Virus record (IMG/VR): IMGVR_UViG_3300020442_003949
Span: 27,013 to 91,012 of that record
DNA: 64,000 nt
DNA from: a virus
Direction: 5' to 3' (one strand)
Shown here: piece by piece, positions 40,301 through 45,794 of the stretch
Layout: each line of letters starts with the position of its first letter
Position numbering within the stretch: position 1 is the first letter of the stretch
Program-made: the position numbers and the translations under genes
Notes under the pieces: generated by a model
The model's database searches: none
What the model was told of the DNA's origin: nothing
What the model saw: only the letters and a program-made list of their open reading frames with translations

Positions 40301-41836
40301 CCTGTTTTTAACCAGACCATCTGTATCAGCAACAAATAAAATCCTTAAACCTTCAGTAATATCTATTCCATCAATATTGTATCCTAATGCTCCTTCTATT
40401 GTCGAAAATACGTCAGTTGTAACAGTATCAATTAAATCTACATTTTTTTTAATTTGAGTGCCAAAGTTAAAAAGTTTTATATTTGATTCAAATTCAATAA
40501 TAGGCCTTTTTGCTCTACTTTCTTGATCCAACAAAATTTCTTGTTTATTAAGTGTAAAAGATTTTTCAATTACATCTTTATGAAACCATCTGTTATACTT
40601 ACTCCACAAATTACCATCATTACTTGCTCTGTTAATCACTATGTAATCTTTTTCTTCAGCATAGCCTAGAGCTTCTCCAAAAGGCATTTGATCAAACCCA
40701 TTGTTATCAAAAGCTACTTCTTTATCAGCAACAAAAACACTGTTCAATCTCAAATCATCGGCGTTAATTAATTTTATACTATCACCTACTCCCTCAACAA
40801 ACCATTCTCCATCGGCATAAACAGTAGGAGATACATTACCTGCAAAAGCAATTTGCATTCCATTACTTAATGCCCAACCATCACTTGTAGTATAAGTGCT
40901 TTTTCCAATAATTTCTTTTTCAACATCAATTGATGAATTTTCTATAATATCGAATATCTTTATTGCTCCAAAAAGATTAGGATCATCTTTAGAAATATAA
41001 AATAAATTATCCGGCACAGTATCGCTGACTGTCCATTCGATAACACCTTCTGATATAAAATTATCCGTAATTTCATTACCATCTATATCATACTTGGTTA
41101 TACCATCTAGATATATCAATGATGTATTGGTAGTACTATCACCAAACTCTACTCCTGGTGTAAAAGAAATTTTTGTCACAAAAGCTATAGGATAATTAGG
41201 TGTATCAATGATAAATTTATATGTTTGCCCTCTATATAGCGTTACATTCGGATTGTTAGTTAATCCATCTGGTGTAAAAATGTATGTAAAATTGTCAACA
41301 TTATCTCTTAAATTAATTTTAAACGTACTCGCAACTTTATTACTTTGCCCTGCAACTGTGCATGTTTCAGGACCATTTGGCAACCAATAATACTCTCTAA
41401 AATTTGTAAATTTATCCCAATCTATATGAGGATCCCAACTATATGATTCGCTTGCATTAATATTAGACTGATTGCTATCACCATTTAAAATTTTAATATG
41501 GTTGATTATATCTATATAATCAGAATAAAACTGTAAATTACCTAATTCATCTTCAATTACAGTAGCTGGTTCTAACTGATAATTGATCCTATTATCATCA
41601 ACATCGCCTAGATAAATGTCTTTATTGGCGTCAAAAGCTCGTGCATGTTTTCTTCCAACAAACGCATTTAAACTTTTCACAACACCTGGTTGTGTCATTT
41701 GTTCTAAAGTGCTATTTAAGAATTTTTTATTAAAATTAGTTCTAAAATATTTAGGCAAATGGTAATAAGAGCGTCTTTCGTCATTATTACCGTCAGTTGG
41801 CAAACTAGGTTCATTTTGGTTGTTTTCAAATGCCAT
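25319..41836 (-). CDS. Giant virion structural protein, 5505 residues
   Basis: A single open frame of 16.5 kb, far larger than any T4 baseplate or fibre protein. The N-terminus ('YHLPKYFRTNFNKKFLNST', 'YSWDPHIDWDKFTNFREYYW') matches large structural proteins of marine T4-like phages. Further on I see four carbohydrate-binding-like modules (W..Y..G..V.Y....Y.A type) near residues 1530, 1790, 2400 and 3150. There are FG-GAP-like propeller blades ('MAVGAPDDGDGKVYVY', 'ILVVGAPNASN', 'SIFVVGLSLDD') across about 2220-3430. 'GxGYxxPP' strands appear near 3850 and 4200, and repeated 'ADGxxxxFxL' modules of roughly 90 residues run from about 4270 to the end. AAGGA precedes the ATG. Lying after gp6, it may form the baseplate periphery or a long adhesin. 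Confidence 0.8.
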   Translation of the reverse strand: MAFENNQNEPSLPTDGNNDERRSYYHLPKYFRTNFNKKFLNSTLEQMTQPGVVKSLNAFVGRKHARAFDANKDIYLGDVDDNRINYQLEPATVIEDELGNLQFYSDYIDIINHIKILNGDSNQSNINASESYSWDPHIDWDKFTNFREYYWLPNGPETCTVAGQSNKVASTFKINLRDNVDNFTYIFTPDGLTNNPNVTLYRGQTYKFIIDTPNYPIAFVTKISFTPGVEFGDSTTNTSLIYLDGITKYDIDGNEITDNFISEGVIEWTVSDTVPDNLFYISKDDPNLFGAIKIFDIIENSSIDVEKEIIGKSTYTTSDGWALSNGMQIAFAGNVSPTVYADGEWFVEGVGDSIKLINADDLRLNSVFVADKEVAFDNNGFDQMPFGEALGYAEEKDYIVINRASNDGNLWSKYNRWFHKDVIEKSFTLNKQEILLDQESRAKRPIIEFESNIKLFNFGTQIKKNVDLIDTVTTDVFSTIEGALGYNIDGIDITEGLRILFVADTDGLVKNRIFKVKFLTFKNTTQISLIEEDDGIPLDNECVLITKGNNYRGKYFHYTGNAWKQSQDKIGLNQAPLFDLFDYDDVSLNDTVKYSYSQFSGNKLFSYAVGNGANDNELNFPLQYQNIKNSGDIVFNFDLLNQSFTYNNDNTVYSYKTDISYLRRYKNREEYDCINGWVKSRSALQPVFRQFISAGQDIFPLDMYDDNRFIQNLWIRVYIDNKLQSKDNDFIITTDVNQNHYLKFSKIIAKNKSVLIKTRSTFPKNENGFYEIPCNLEKNPLNQNISTFTLGEIIDHVSTIVEESNDFVGTYPGTSNLRDLGNSSQYGKKFLKHSSLYNLYAYHLLDKNANVKKAITFAKVEYSKFKRLFIETASNLGFDGPVKTHFDKIMESINKDKNADMPFAISDMIPTGGAKVNSDIIVDKDQEYFAISEVFDNDVPSYKAVSVYRNGIQLIYKKDYEFNAEGFVRLLGFRKPNDVIDIYEYESTLENFVPPTPTKLGLYPKYIPELYIDTTVQNKSFVDSTLPYKIYGEKILEPNEDNQLGWFYPVYLDYEQAVQKDIENEGTGEFTVNKFNGLSTAFFIPKTHSNKAQQDTNLYTEYENGQVVIQGHDGSLIPAFKDYRDQLLLELEKRIFNNIKISYDENLFDIDLIQQKYYQSNVTPAQSTTTIMFQDFFDWTRLVNVDYAENKFFDRFNAFTYNYSSTYLKNGLSSPGWWRQLYKFLFNTDRPHTHPWEMLGFTIEPKWWKGQYGDKPYTKNNKLMWNDIENGIIRQPTFKIKNKFIRKGLNLVIPVDEHGELLPPTLAGIVSTYDLQSVKRDFKFGDGGPVESAWRRSSEYPFSLLKSFVLNRPAYTFSTGFDRNQQVRGKNNQIIYEAITNHLQLDKLVYPGPTQPTSGLINYITEYQNTIFTDLFENYKTSVQNIKNRISFKLGGFTDKRKLKLILDSRTPLNEGNVFVPNENYDIKLITSFPIDEIVYSGVIIEKQENGFYIKGYDSLVPSFTYFKAIPRDADTVINIGGVSESFVVWEPNKTYSQDTIVKVGDNQYYRAKITHRSQDTFDQSRFASLDKLPIIGGSTAFIRKRFEHIPSTLDYGTVFQTHQDVVDFLLGYGQYLQSLGFTFDHFVEDQYDVADWLFSVKQFLFWVTQNWKKGSLITLSPGADKITYTNTKAFVGNTLNSSIGYSVLKADGTYIPKDNLKFYRDFTNIFQINTVNTAAGIYFIRIPLIYKEHAVLIDNTTVFNDVIYDQEPGYRQERIRIAGYKTANWNGSLNIPGFFYDKAEITEWKAWNDYYTGQVVKYKEFYYSAKSKINGSDIFDFNIWKKITDIPESKLYTNFDYHVDQFKDFYDLDSDSLNVEQQKLAQHLIGYQKRKYLENIINNEVSQYKFYQGYIQDKGTKNAFSKLFDVLSSADKDSFEFYEEWGVRTGIYGHYRTYAEFDVVIDESKIKLNPQPVILTNNITGKETDLILRIPDYKIYNKDENFTNDIFPTFLPKSTVFNHAGYVSVNDVNHTLVQYADLLNENIEEYNSNDLIWIGSVGDSWNVYSYVKHDIEIKNIKTIEGSLTSIILELASIPKDLVIGEIIGIENILGRSYTAKDSTAETQFVKSSVKGFFEIIDIFHSQITLSAAEEVVDVVKKETADIFEGFFTVLKSVRIPNLDGLTDVINSFESSIKNKFWVDDIGNGEWRVLQPYSNYEFTKNVVSANNNFTNFSKSVAVNKNNNYMAVGAPDDGDGKVYVYSRPSISNKWTLLKILLPESPIQFQLNTSNLTEFSLDEPTGYSSEDWATRVMNNVQNIQVVYINAIKIDPIEEYEELSADLKIYYEINVAENKIIFNGSDALPNNSTLVIEFAKSLNPKKFGSSVDLSADGRILVVGAPNASNIMTRNKGEYSQDVDYTQGDIVTYNSLTWQALVDINKYEPFTVVDPYFSTVDFLIDNNLIYEDSEQPLIILTGNYPLSYKAQETPVTTTQLLVRVSKDLYEAIESGNSISLYWNKLTNANQTQLELLPTEPFNDQTVFVDNNQLWSEFISKDHAIDFKFQEIVTVDNAAATPEIGQVLSSETALGTVVYLYSLPEASNSFILYLADVAGEFAEQGILSVGITTIGQFVRQTINDNYFEGYIAITTPEYYVYADTDYTAKGLIISEIRTTNNPVKDRIYYNILNDTIYEDKGISGEPSLIRSLSYNGTSISPAGVYSAKTAPLSYFGLRLPKEMSDYSNQGDVCKLQFNKLAKTVSILRVRNTRFSLPPEVFVGETLKQRNNEQASAVVFSNTVKVADDSIDITNPIYEIQIQYYSKNYDGNEFNFLDELIGSISGEIFARPVDNVVENIYTSIQSIGFSTDDLMEGSEQKTIWNLWDGYIIYNENRFAEGLPYLLVAKYEEDGTGNLVVNGSGQGQIIREVGTTNTAEVMYVQRNTNNNVTVYVDNVQGEWSQNDSLLEMLPIANQNDYFGRENIYAAVREFGVSQQVNLANDTLTSVGKLAIFETFGNLPIVISQETGLQQKEIIGEEYWVYTTEQVQGISKLPNIPSNTSVSWQELFSIPVDTTGIPSLYNNEGSVYVFEKFGTNYLHQKTLVSPDSRNNHYFGQQVQVRQNNNIYTGYFLAADETNSETYPGKMYFYKFGEIDGLQYNWDLARNKKYRGPYNESVIYFTNDIVYFENSFYVARTNLQEGISPANNNFWQLINQLIDYSGCIPNNMNDFLVTFDSADISTIPADGMYDFARTFAVSADGEVLIVQVKYNTDITNSIAVYRLQDGFYRWMQNIVAPKANTNFADRLSINDDGSIFVVGLSLDDNNNFDDGSVYVYKLKNQKFELDQTITSPKSVTLQKFGYNVLLHNNILFITAYNGKFTQQTTFDNILTTFDNNFTTFKYTNVNVGEIYVYYNLYDQFIYREKFSYENIDSKVYEIGINFNSSGNSLYVNLPTAKTIESSDIKIGKIVEFRKDVNELWIEYNKPKFVPDLNKIKKILVYNKKNNEFLYNLDYIDPLQGKIPGSADQNITYKSYYDPAVYTVGTNNQVVDTGASWGTEYIGKIWWDLTNVRYYYPYINDITYSALNWGRLWPNSTIDIYEWVGSNFLPAEWDALQGTSEGFSLNITGQTKYGNASYSTQRVYDTTSQSYVLRYFYWVKNKTSIPSIDGRNLSADKISNLLGNTLTQGYKFISLISANEFSLYNLQNDFVNDEVAVSFQTYDEVTDLNTHYQYKLLTSGLATSQPNEQLNQKWIDSLVGYDLYGRNVPDPSLSEKYRYGNLDTPRQGWFRNKQEALKQYVEHVNQDLAKELLVDNKNLQNFYRVDDPPLLTSNFYDIEVESKSDLDSYGVAKAVQAEISLQIENGHIIDVFVLNAGRGYITTPTYAVIGKGEGLELEFIMTSNGSIGSVNIINQGKNYSDSTYIIIRKFTALVAADETIFGKWALYERDYNNNSWIRIQSQGFNTTLYWYFIDWYAAGYNEATKVTHSIDYSYELSSVDDNIGDIVRIRNIGDGSWLLLEKINSLANVDYSVNYKTIGRNNGTIQLSRSLYDPTFATTNFDTISFDTYFYDNIPSIEIRIIANAIKDDIFIDDLAIKYNNLFFSCLRYILSEQPSVDWIFKTNFLKIKHNVGELRQDVTFNNDNLSSYEDYVNEIKPFKAKIREFLSAYDKIEDVASYISDFDLPPRYIETENKILPYKITTNNLGFYNAEQIQNYPDIGWLNNCTYQVVSVEVVDGGAGYGIPPSIEFESSTGAGAVAVAHLGANGSITRVDIINPGYGYLSAPRIVINGSFADGYSAKLAVVIGNPIIRSLQTNLKYDRISTTFAFSDLDTVETFIGSGSKYIFNLQWPISINKNTINVTVDGKDLLTTDYTYTNYLDKSKSYNRYLGQITLLNPAPNFTTIQVSYKKDTNLLNAADRINLLYTPYVGQFGNDISQLMDGVDYGGVEVKGFDFGNQSGWDTANYTEAAYDTYDINYEDVLYTVPNNLLLITVTGFNYKVAINYINFAKEVNKLVKGDPTVADIFLEIFNKNSVGEPLADPLDGSSILNVLDEVIDIVDEEGISDAVPRVTFNSANEIQKYGLGNSESETASNNIENQIIPLFNQCTAGQITELISAKILDELYIDFRYPLENGIIYNIYHNNLRIDDINYNDENISNTNPNAVTNSITGDGVLNGILVRDLNIQPEVGDKIIIRKITSDGSFIPTDLDFDALVGGGKLNYSNALGVNAEDIIIDGDNFITPLTSKGPEEQVPGLVQDSVNIKVYERPTPGISNIVSLNYIADGQQNSFSLLEYPISVDSVIVNVDNKIKTVAVDYNVNVEGKLIEFTNTLPQNSRINILILGSSGSNILDTDNIVADGTLGSYITNARWVDNVSSYVTVNGQHLDYVLKKTDSELYDSSNNVLIKFANPVSEGSIIHYKIFENSQNNFSNVHIDNFVADGSSTAFELTKIPKQQEPVEWYTMVIVNDKLLNPGYVETFVCTDVLEYQLKLYQVPISTVSFKQLRVFLNTVELNYLTQWTFTAAESIDPTLPDDQQSGSTIVLKRGIFSAGDTLRVYINAYEDSVDSGGDYRYGYFDQGDFISTPGQLHIHTPLSNGDNIKVYQFTNHDTQSIDWQSFDVIERTKLLPGVSDRYATVIVGNTNIIELPFEMNANAQYAIYKNNVRIDDENFATPYQSNPLAVIQTPFGLGSNIIDLGLLGITSNEDDVIVFEEIGRQLEIGETAENYYELRFLRNGIVPLNQPAIDDQYVWVAVNGVILQSSIDYKLSDNKLQVILTDPVNDNDNIQTIHFSDTRFKNTFGWSQFKDIMNKNHYTVLNGQLNIKLANDLNWYDKTIEITNGEGLPSPNEQSKYPGVIFIAGERIEYWKRYGNTLTHLRRGTLGTGVKHLYNKGIEVYDQSVSSILPYKDETIITKFTADGQNKEFVLDFTPASVNEFEVFVAGRRLRKTELESYQNNQSMDSPESDVTLPAEFSLDENILQLEFVPAKGQIINVIRRIGKTWTDKGVPLSETDNRIVKKIQSVVADLPR

Positions 41837-41847
41837 TAAGCTTTCCT

Positions 41848-44800
41848 TTAATAATTTATAATACCAGATTGTATACCGGTTGTTTGATTAGTAGATGTAG
41901 TTACATTTCCGCCTGCTTGCAATCTTAGTGCAGTAATTTCATCTATTATTTCTATATTACTTACTGTTGCACCGCTGATTAATAATTCATCATCTTCGCA
42001 TTTAATTTCATACAAACTACCAAAAACTTGATTTGCTTGCAGTGGTACTAATAATACTGAAACAATATTTGGAGCCATTTCTTTGATAAGATATGCACTT
42101 AATTCCTCCATATAAAATGTTTGTCCAAAATCCCAATTATTAAGACTAAAATATTGACCTATTAAAGTTATAATTTGTGATTTAATATCATTATCATTTA
42201 ATTCTAATTCTGCATTTTTTATAACTTTAAAAATTGCTTGCAATGAAGGATGAGCCTTATCTCCAAATAATATTCTATATTTTGCTGGATGGTAAATAAT
42301 TTCATCAGTTAGTGATTTTATTTTTTCAATTGCAGCACCATAACTTATATATATTTGATCTGAAGATAAGGGTAAAGGCATCTCCGTTATTGTGCCTGCA
42401 AGATAATCTCTAAATTCTGTATCATATTGTCTGGTAAGAATGTATGTGTCAATTATATTAGATATGCTTGGGTCAATCCTATTATCCTCATCTGCAGCAT
42501 GTTCATATCTAAATTGTAATTTATCTCTGCCTTTAAATGCTTTGTAATCATTAGTGATACTTAATATAGACGCAGATTTGTTTACAATTTGAAAATAATC
42601 TTCTGCAGCAAAATAAAGTAGTTGATTATCTTCGTATTGACTCATAGGACCTACACTTACTGAATTTTCTATAACTATAACTCCTAATTCTTCAGCTGAA
42701 ATATAATTAAATACTTCTACACCATTTAAAGATAGAGTTTTCTTTTGGAATACATATTTTTGCAGCGGTAAAATGTTAGGCGCTACAATATCGAGAAATA
42801 AACTTTCATTATCAGAGATACCATCATCGTCACTATCAAAGAAATCAATCTCTACTTTTTTACTTGTAACATATCCTAAAGCATCTCTATAAGAATCTGA
42901 TATTGCCCAATCAAAATTAGTAGTGAAATTATTCACTGATTTTTCTATATCAGTAAACGGTTTTGTATTAATTGATAATACAGAAATTTTATCTCGTACA
43001 ATTTTTCCTGTTTTACTATCAAAAATTTTATCAGATTTATCAAAATAAAAAGCAATTTGTTTTTGACTTTCAAAAATATATCTTGCTGCCCTATACTCTA
43101 GCGTATAATTAACTAAGTTAGTAGTAAAAAGCAAAAGCCAACTCGTATCTAACTTCTGGCCCGTTGTATCACCACTTTTTCCTAAACTCCAGGCATCTAG
43201 CGTATTCAAGTTTTCTTCATTTATTATTGCCCATGTGTCTGATATTCTATCATATCTTAGTCCAAATGTTTTATAATTAAACATTAAATTTACAATTTCT
43301 GTTTTTACCGCATCACTTATATTTTTTGAGAGGAAAGGTCTAATTTCACTCAACAAACTACCAGATGGTAATTTATCTGCAAACCACATAGCACCGTTAC
43401 CATTATCATCTAATATTGTACCATCTGTTACAGTATTAACTACTTTCCTCCACAAATAAGTTGTAGCACCTTTATAATCAGCTGGACCTTCTAATAAATC
43501 CAAATTTGGAGTAAAATGATAACCTGCAGGCGCTTCAAATTTTATATGAGTATTGGGCCTTATAAATTGCAAAATACTTGTAGTAGCTTTACCGATTATC
43601 TGATAAACACTATTTTCATTTATCAATCGTCCAGTATATAAATTAGTAGCAGATGTAGTTAACTCCCATCTAATACCTTGATCTACATAAGGAATAGGTG
43701 TAACATTACTGTAATAAAAATTTTTCACTGCCTGTTTTTTACAAACAGGGTCAACAACATTAAATAAAAACTGTTCTATTTCTGTAAAAGTTTCAAATTG
43801 AAACTGTATTTTTTCATTGTAAAATTCTTGATATATTATACCATCAGTCCCATACAAGTTTGTTCTACTATATTTCCCCGTTGCGTCTATCAAATCAAAA
43901 TATCTAGATATACCACTTGAGATCCTATTAACACTCTTAGTTTTTATTATTTCGTTGCTAGAAAGTAAAGGACCAACTTGATAGTCTTCAGCAGTAATTA
44001 AACGATTTTGAGTGTAATAACTCATCGGCGCTAATTTCCTAATGCTTTCGTTATCTTCACTCTGTTCTGCGTTATCTACTGTATACTGTAATTCTAACAC
44101 CAACGATAATGTCTCAAGTTTACCTGATTGGCTTGTATATTCAAAATCAACACCTATACCTAACATTTCTCTCGGTGTAATGTTATATCTTGCATTCCTA
44201 CTAGTTCTAAAATAAAGCCTAAAATTTCCAACAGGTAAATCCCCAAAAACACCATCTGAAAAAATTATAGTAATTCTATCATTCACCCTTGTAAGAACAC
44301 TGTAGATAGTTCGTATGTTTTTACTTACATCGTTGTAGATAATATTATTACCCTCTATAGATTCTACTTTTGTCCATAATTCTGTAGGAACACCTTCATC
44401 ATTTAATTTATATAACCATACATCGTCATTGTTTACATTTACAGCATCTATAGTTACTAATTGATTACTACTCGGATTTGTTACTTCAAAATCACCATAA
44501 TCAATACCGCCCTGCTTAAACATTGCAAAAAAACCAGTGTTATTGCTTGCTGGTCCTATACCATCTTCTCTATATAAAATACTAAATCGGTCATCCGGTA
44601 ACGGTGTTTGTTCATATATTGTAGACTGGAAATCGACAGGCACTAATTCAAAATTAACCGAAGCTCCGTCTATGGTCTTACTAAATGTAGTAATCGGTAA
44701 CTCACCTACATTGATAGAATTAATTTTGTACTTACTCGTAGTTATATCTTCAATATTTGATTTTTTAACTGGATTTCCAAATTGTTCAGTGCTTCTAAAT

Positions 44801-45288
44801 GATTTGTTTATAACTTTTATAAACTGTTCGTACCAATTGCTATTACTAGGGTCATTCCATATAATGTTTTGATTTTGCAAAGATAAATTATTAGAATCAT
44901 AGGTTACTTCCGTTGTCCTAACACTTGTGATTTTCAACAACCCGGAAGCAGAAACATTTCTAGTAGGATTATAACTTAATAACCTAGCTAGCCGGAGTAT
45001 GCTTTCTCTCCTTTCGGCTAATTCAAGGAAATTTTCTCTGGCATTTAAATCTATCCTAAATGACAAATTTTGCCCAAGATAAGCAATTAAATCAATAAGA
45101 GCAATATACTCTGAACTTTGTATATAATCATTAAAATCCTCTGGATAATTTTCTCTAATATAATCGATCATTACCCGTTTTAAATTTTCAAAATCATAAC
45201 TTTGAAAATCAGCTGTCTGGTATGTTTGATAAATCCTTTTCCAATCCTCTGCTACCAAAAGCCTATTTTGTCTATCTGTAGAAGACAT
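41848..45288 (-). CDS. gp6: Baseplate wedge protein gp6 (baseplate J-like)
   Basis: 1146 residues. The N-terminal 130 residues carry the gp6/baseplate-J signature: a helical segment ('YDFENLKRVMIDYIRENYPE', 'EYIALIDLIAYLGQNL') and then 'DLNARENFLELAERRESILR', 'LSYNPTRNVSASG'. In T4, gp6 dimers join neighbouring wedges into the hexagonal baseplate. This copy is well above the T4 length (660), as in several marine relatives. The extra mass is mid-to-C-terminal beta sequence. AAGGA precedes the ATG. It follows gp25, as in marine T4-like gene order. Confidence 0.85.
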   Translation of the reverse strand: MSSTDRQNRLLVAEDWKRIYQTYQTADFQSYDFENLKRVMIDYIRENYPEDFNDYIQSSEYIALIDLIAYLGQNLSFRIDLNARENFLELAERRESILRLARLLSYNPTRNVSASGLLKITSVRTTEVTYDSNNLSLQNQNIIWNDPSNSNWYEQFIKVINKSFRSTEQFGNPVKKSNIEDITTSKYKINSINVGELPITTFSKTIDGASVNFELVPVDFQSTIYEQTPLPDDRFSILYREDGIGPASNNTGFFAMFKQGGIDYGDFEVTNPSSNQLVTIDAVNVNNDDVWLYKLNDEGVPTELWTKVESIEGNNIIYNDVSKNIRTIYSVLTRVNDRITIIFSDGVFGDLPVGNFRLYFRTSRNARYNITPREMLGIGVDFEYTSQSGKLETLSLVLELQYTVDNAEQSEDNESIRKLAPMSYYTQNRLITAEDYQVGPLLSSNEIIKTKSVNRISSGISRYFDLIDATGKYSRTNLYGTDGIIYQEFYNEKIQFQFETFTEIEQFLFNVVDPVCKKQAVKNFYYSNVTPIPYVDQGIRWELTTSATNLYTGRLINENSVYQIIGKATTSILQFIRPNTHIKFEAPAGYHFTPNLDLLEGPADYKGATTYLWRKVVNTVTDGTILDDNGNGAMWFADKLPSGSLLSEIRPFLSKNISDAVKTEIVNLMFNYKTFGLRYDRISDTWAIINEENLNTLDAWSLGKSGDTTGQKLDTSWLLLFTTNLVNYTLEYRAARYIFESQKQIAFYFDKSDKIFDSKTGKIVRDKISVLSINTKPFTDIEKSVNNFTTNFDWAISDSYRDALGYVTSKKVEIDFFDSDDDGISDNESLFLDIVAPNILPLQKYVFQKKTLSLNGVEVFNYISAEELGVIVIENSVSVGPMSQYEDNQLLYFAAEDYFQIVNKSASILSITNDYKAFKGRDKLQFRYEHAADEDNRIDPSISNIIDTYILTRQYDTEFRDYLAGTITEMPLPLSSDQIYISYGAAIEKIKSLTDEIIYHPAKYRILFGDKAHPSLQAIFKVIKNAELELNDNDIKSQIITLIGQYFSLNNWDFGQTFYMEELSAYLIKEMAPNIVSVLLVPLQANQVFGSLYEIKCEDDELLISGATVSNIEIIDEITALRLQAGGNVTTSTNQTTGIQSGIINY
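41853..41860 (-). promoter_or_regulatory. Late-promoter-like box (TATAAATT)
   Basis: One mismatch from TATAAATA, on the minus strand inside the end of gp6, 16 bases before the ATG of the giant gene at 41836 and followed by an AAGGA ribosome site. A late promoter is plausible. Confidence 0.3.
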
Positions 45289-45306
45289 ATCTTTTTCCTT
45301 TTTGTA

Positions 45307-45314
45307 TATTTATT
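45307..45314 (-). promoter_or_regulatory. Late-promoter-like box (AATAAATA)
   Basis: One mismatch from TATAAATA, in the 50-base gap between gp25 and gp6, 18 bases upstream of the gp6 ATG with AAGGAA between. It is one of few intergenic spots in the baseplate block, which raises its plausibility. Confidence 0.35.
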
Positions 45315-45338
45315 TGCTTTAAAACCACGCAGTTTATA

Positions 45339-45794
45339 TTACGCAGACAAGATACCGGCATTTTTATCAAAATTTAATTGCATAGATTCTTGAATATTAT
45401 AAGGCAAATACACTAAATTACATTCTATTTGTATACCGCTTTCATATTCTTGAATAGTTACTTTATCAACCGTTATCCTAGGATCATTTGCAATTATAGC
45501 ATTTACATTATCAATAATTAAATTACGTAGAGTAGGCGTAAGAGGTTCAAAAAGCACATCCCATATTATGGTGCCAAAAGTGGGATCTCCTAATTTTTCA
45601 CCTTGCCTTATATGAAAATGATTTAATAAATCTTGTTTTATAAGATTTAAATCGTATAAAAGAACACTTGTGTTATTTTCATTTACAGTGCTCACACCTT
45701 TGTAAATTTTTGTCCCAGCAATAAATTTTCTACTTTTGTTTACAGAAGAAACATATATTTCTTCATACAAAGATTTTTCTCTTGGTAAACTCAT
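45339..45794 (-). CDS. gp25: Baseplate wedge protein gp25
   Basis: 151 residues, the usual length. The gp25/GpW-like core is 'QDLLNHFHIRQGEKLGDPTF' followed by 'IWDVLFEPLTPTLRNLI', then 'DPRITVDKV'. gp25 is the most conserved wedge protein of contractile systems and tethers the first sheath ring to the baseplate via gp6/gp53. AGGAGG precedes the ATG. The start lies directly after the gp5 stop with no gap. Confidence 0.88.
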   Translation of the reverse strand: MSLPREKSLYEEIYVSSVNKSRKFIAGTKIYKGVSTVNENNTSVLLYDLNLIKQDLLNHFHIRQGEKLGDPTFGTIIWDVLFEPLTPTLRNLIIDNVNAIIANDPRITVDKVTIQEYESGIQIECNLVYLPYNIQESMQLNFDKNAGILSA

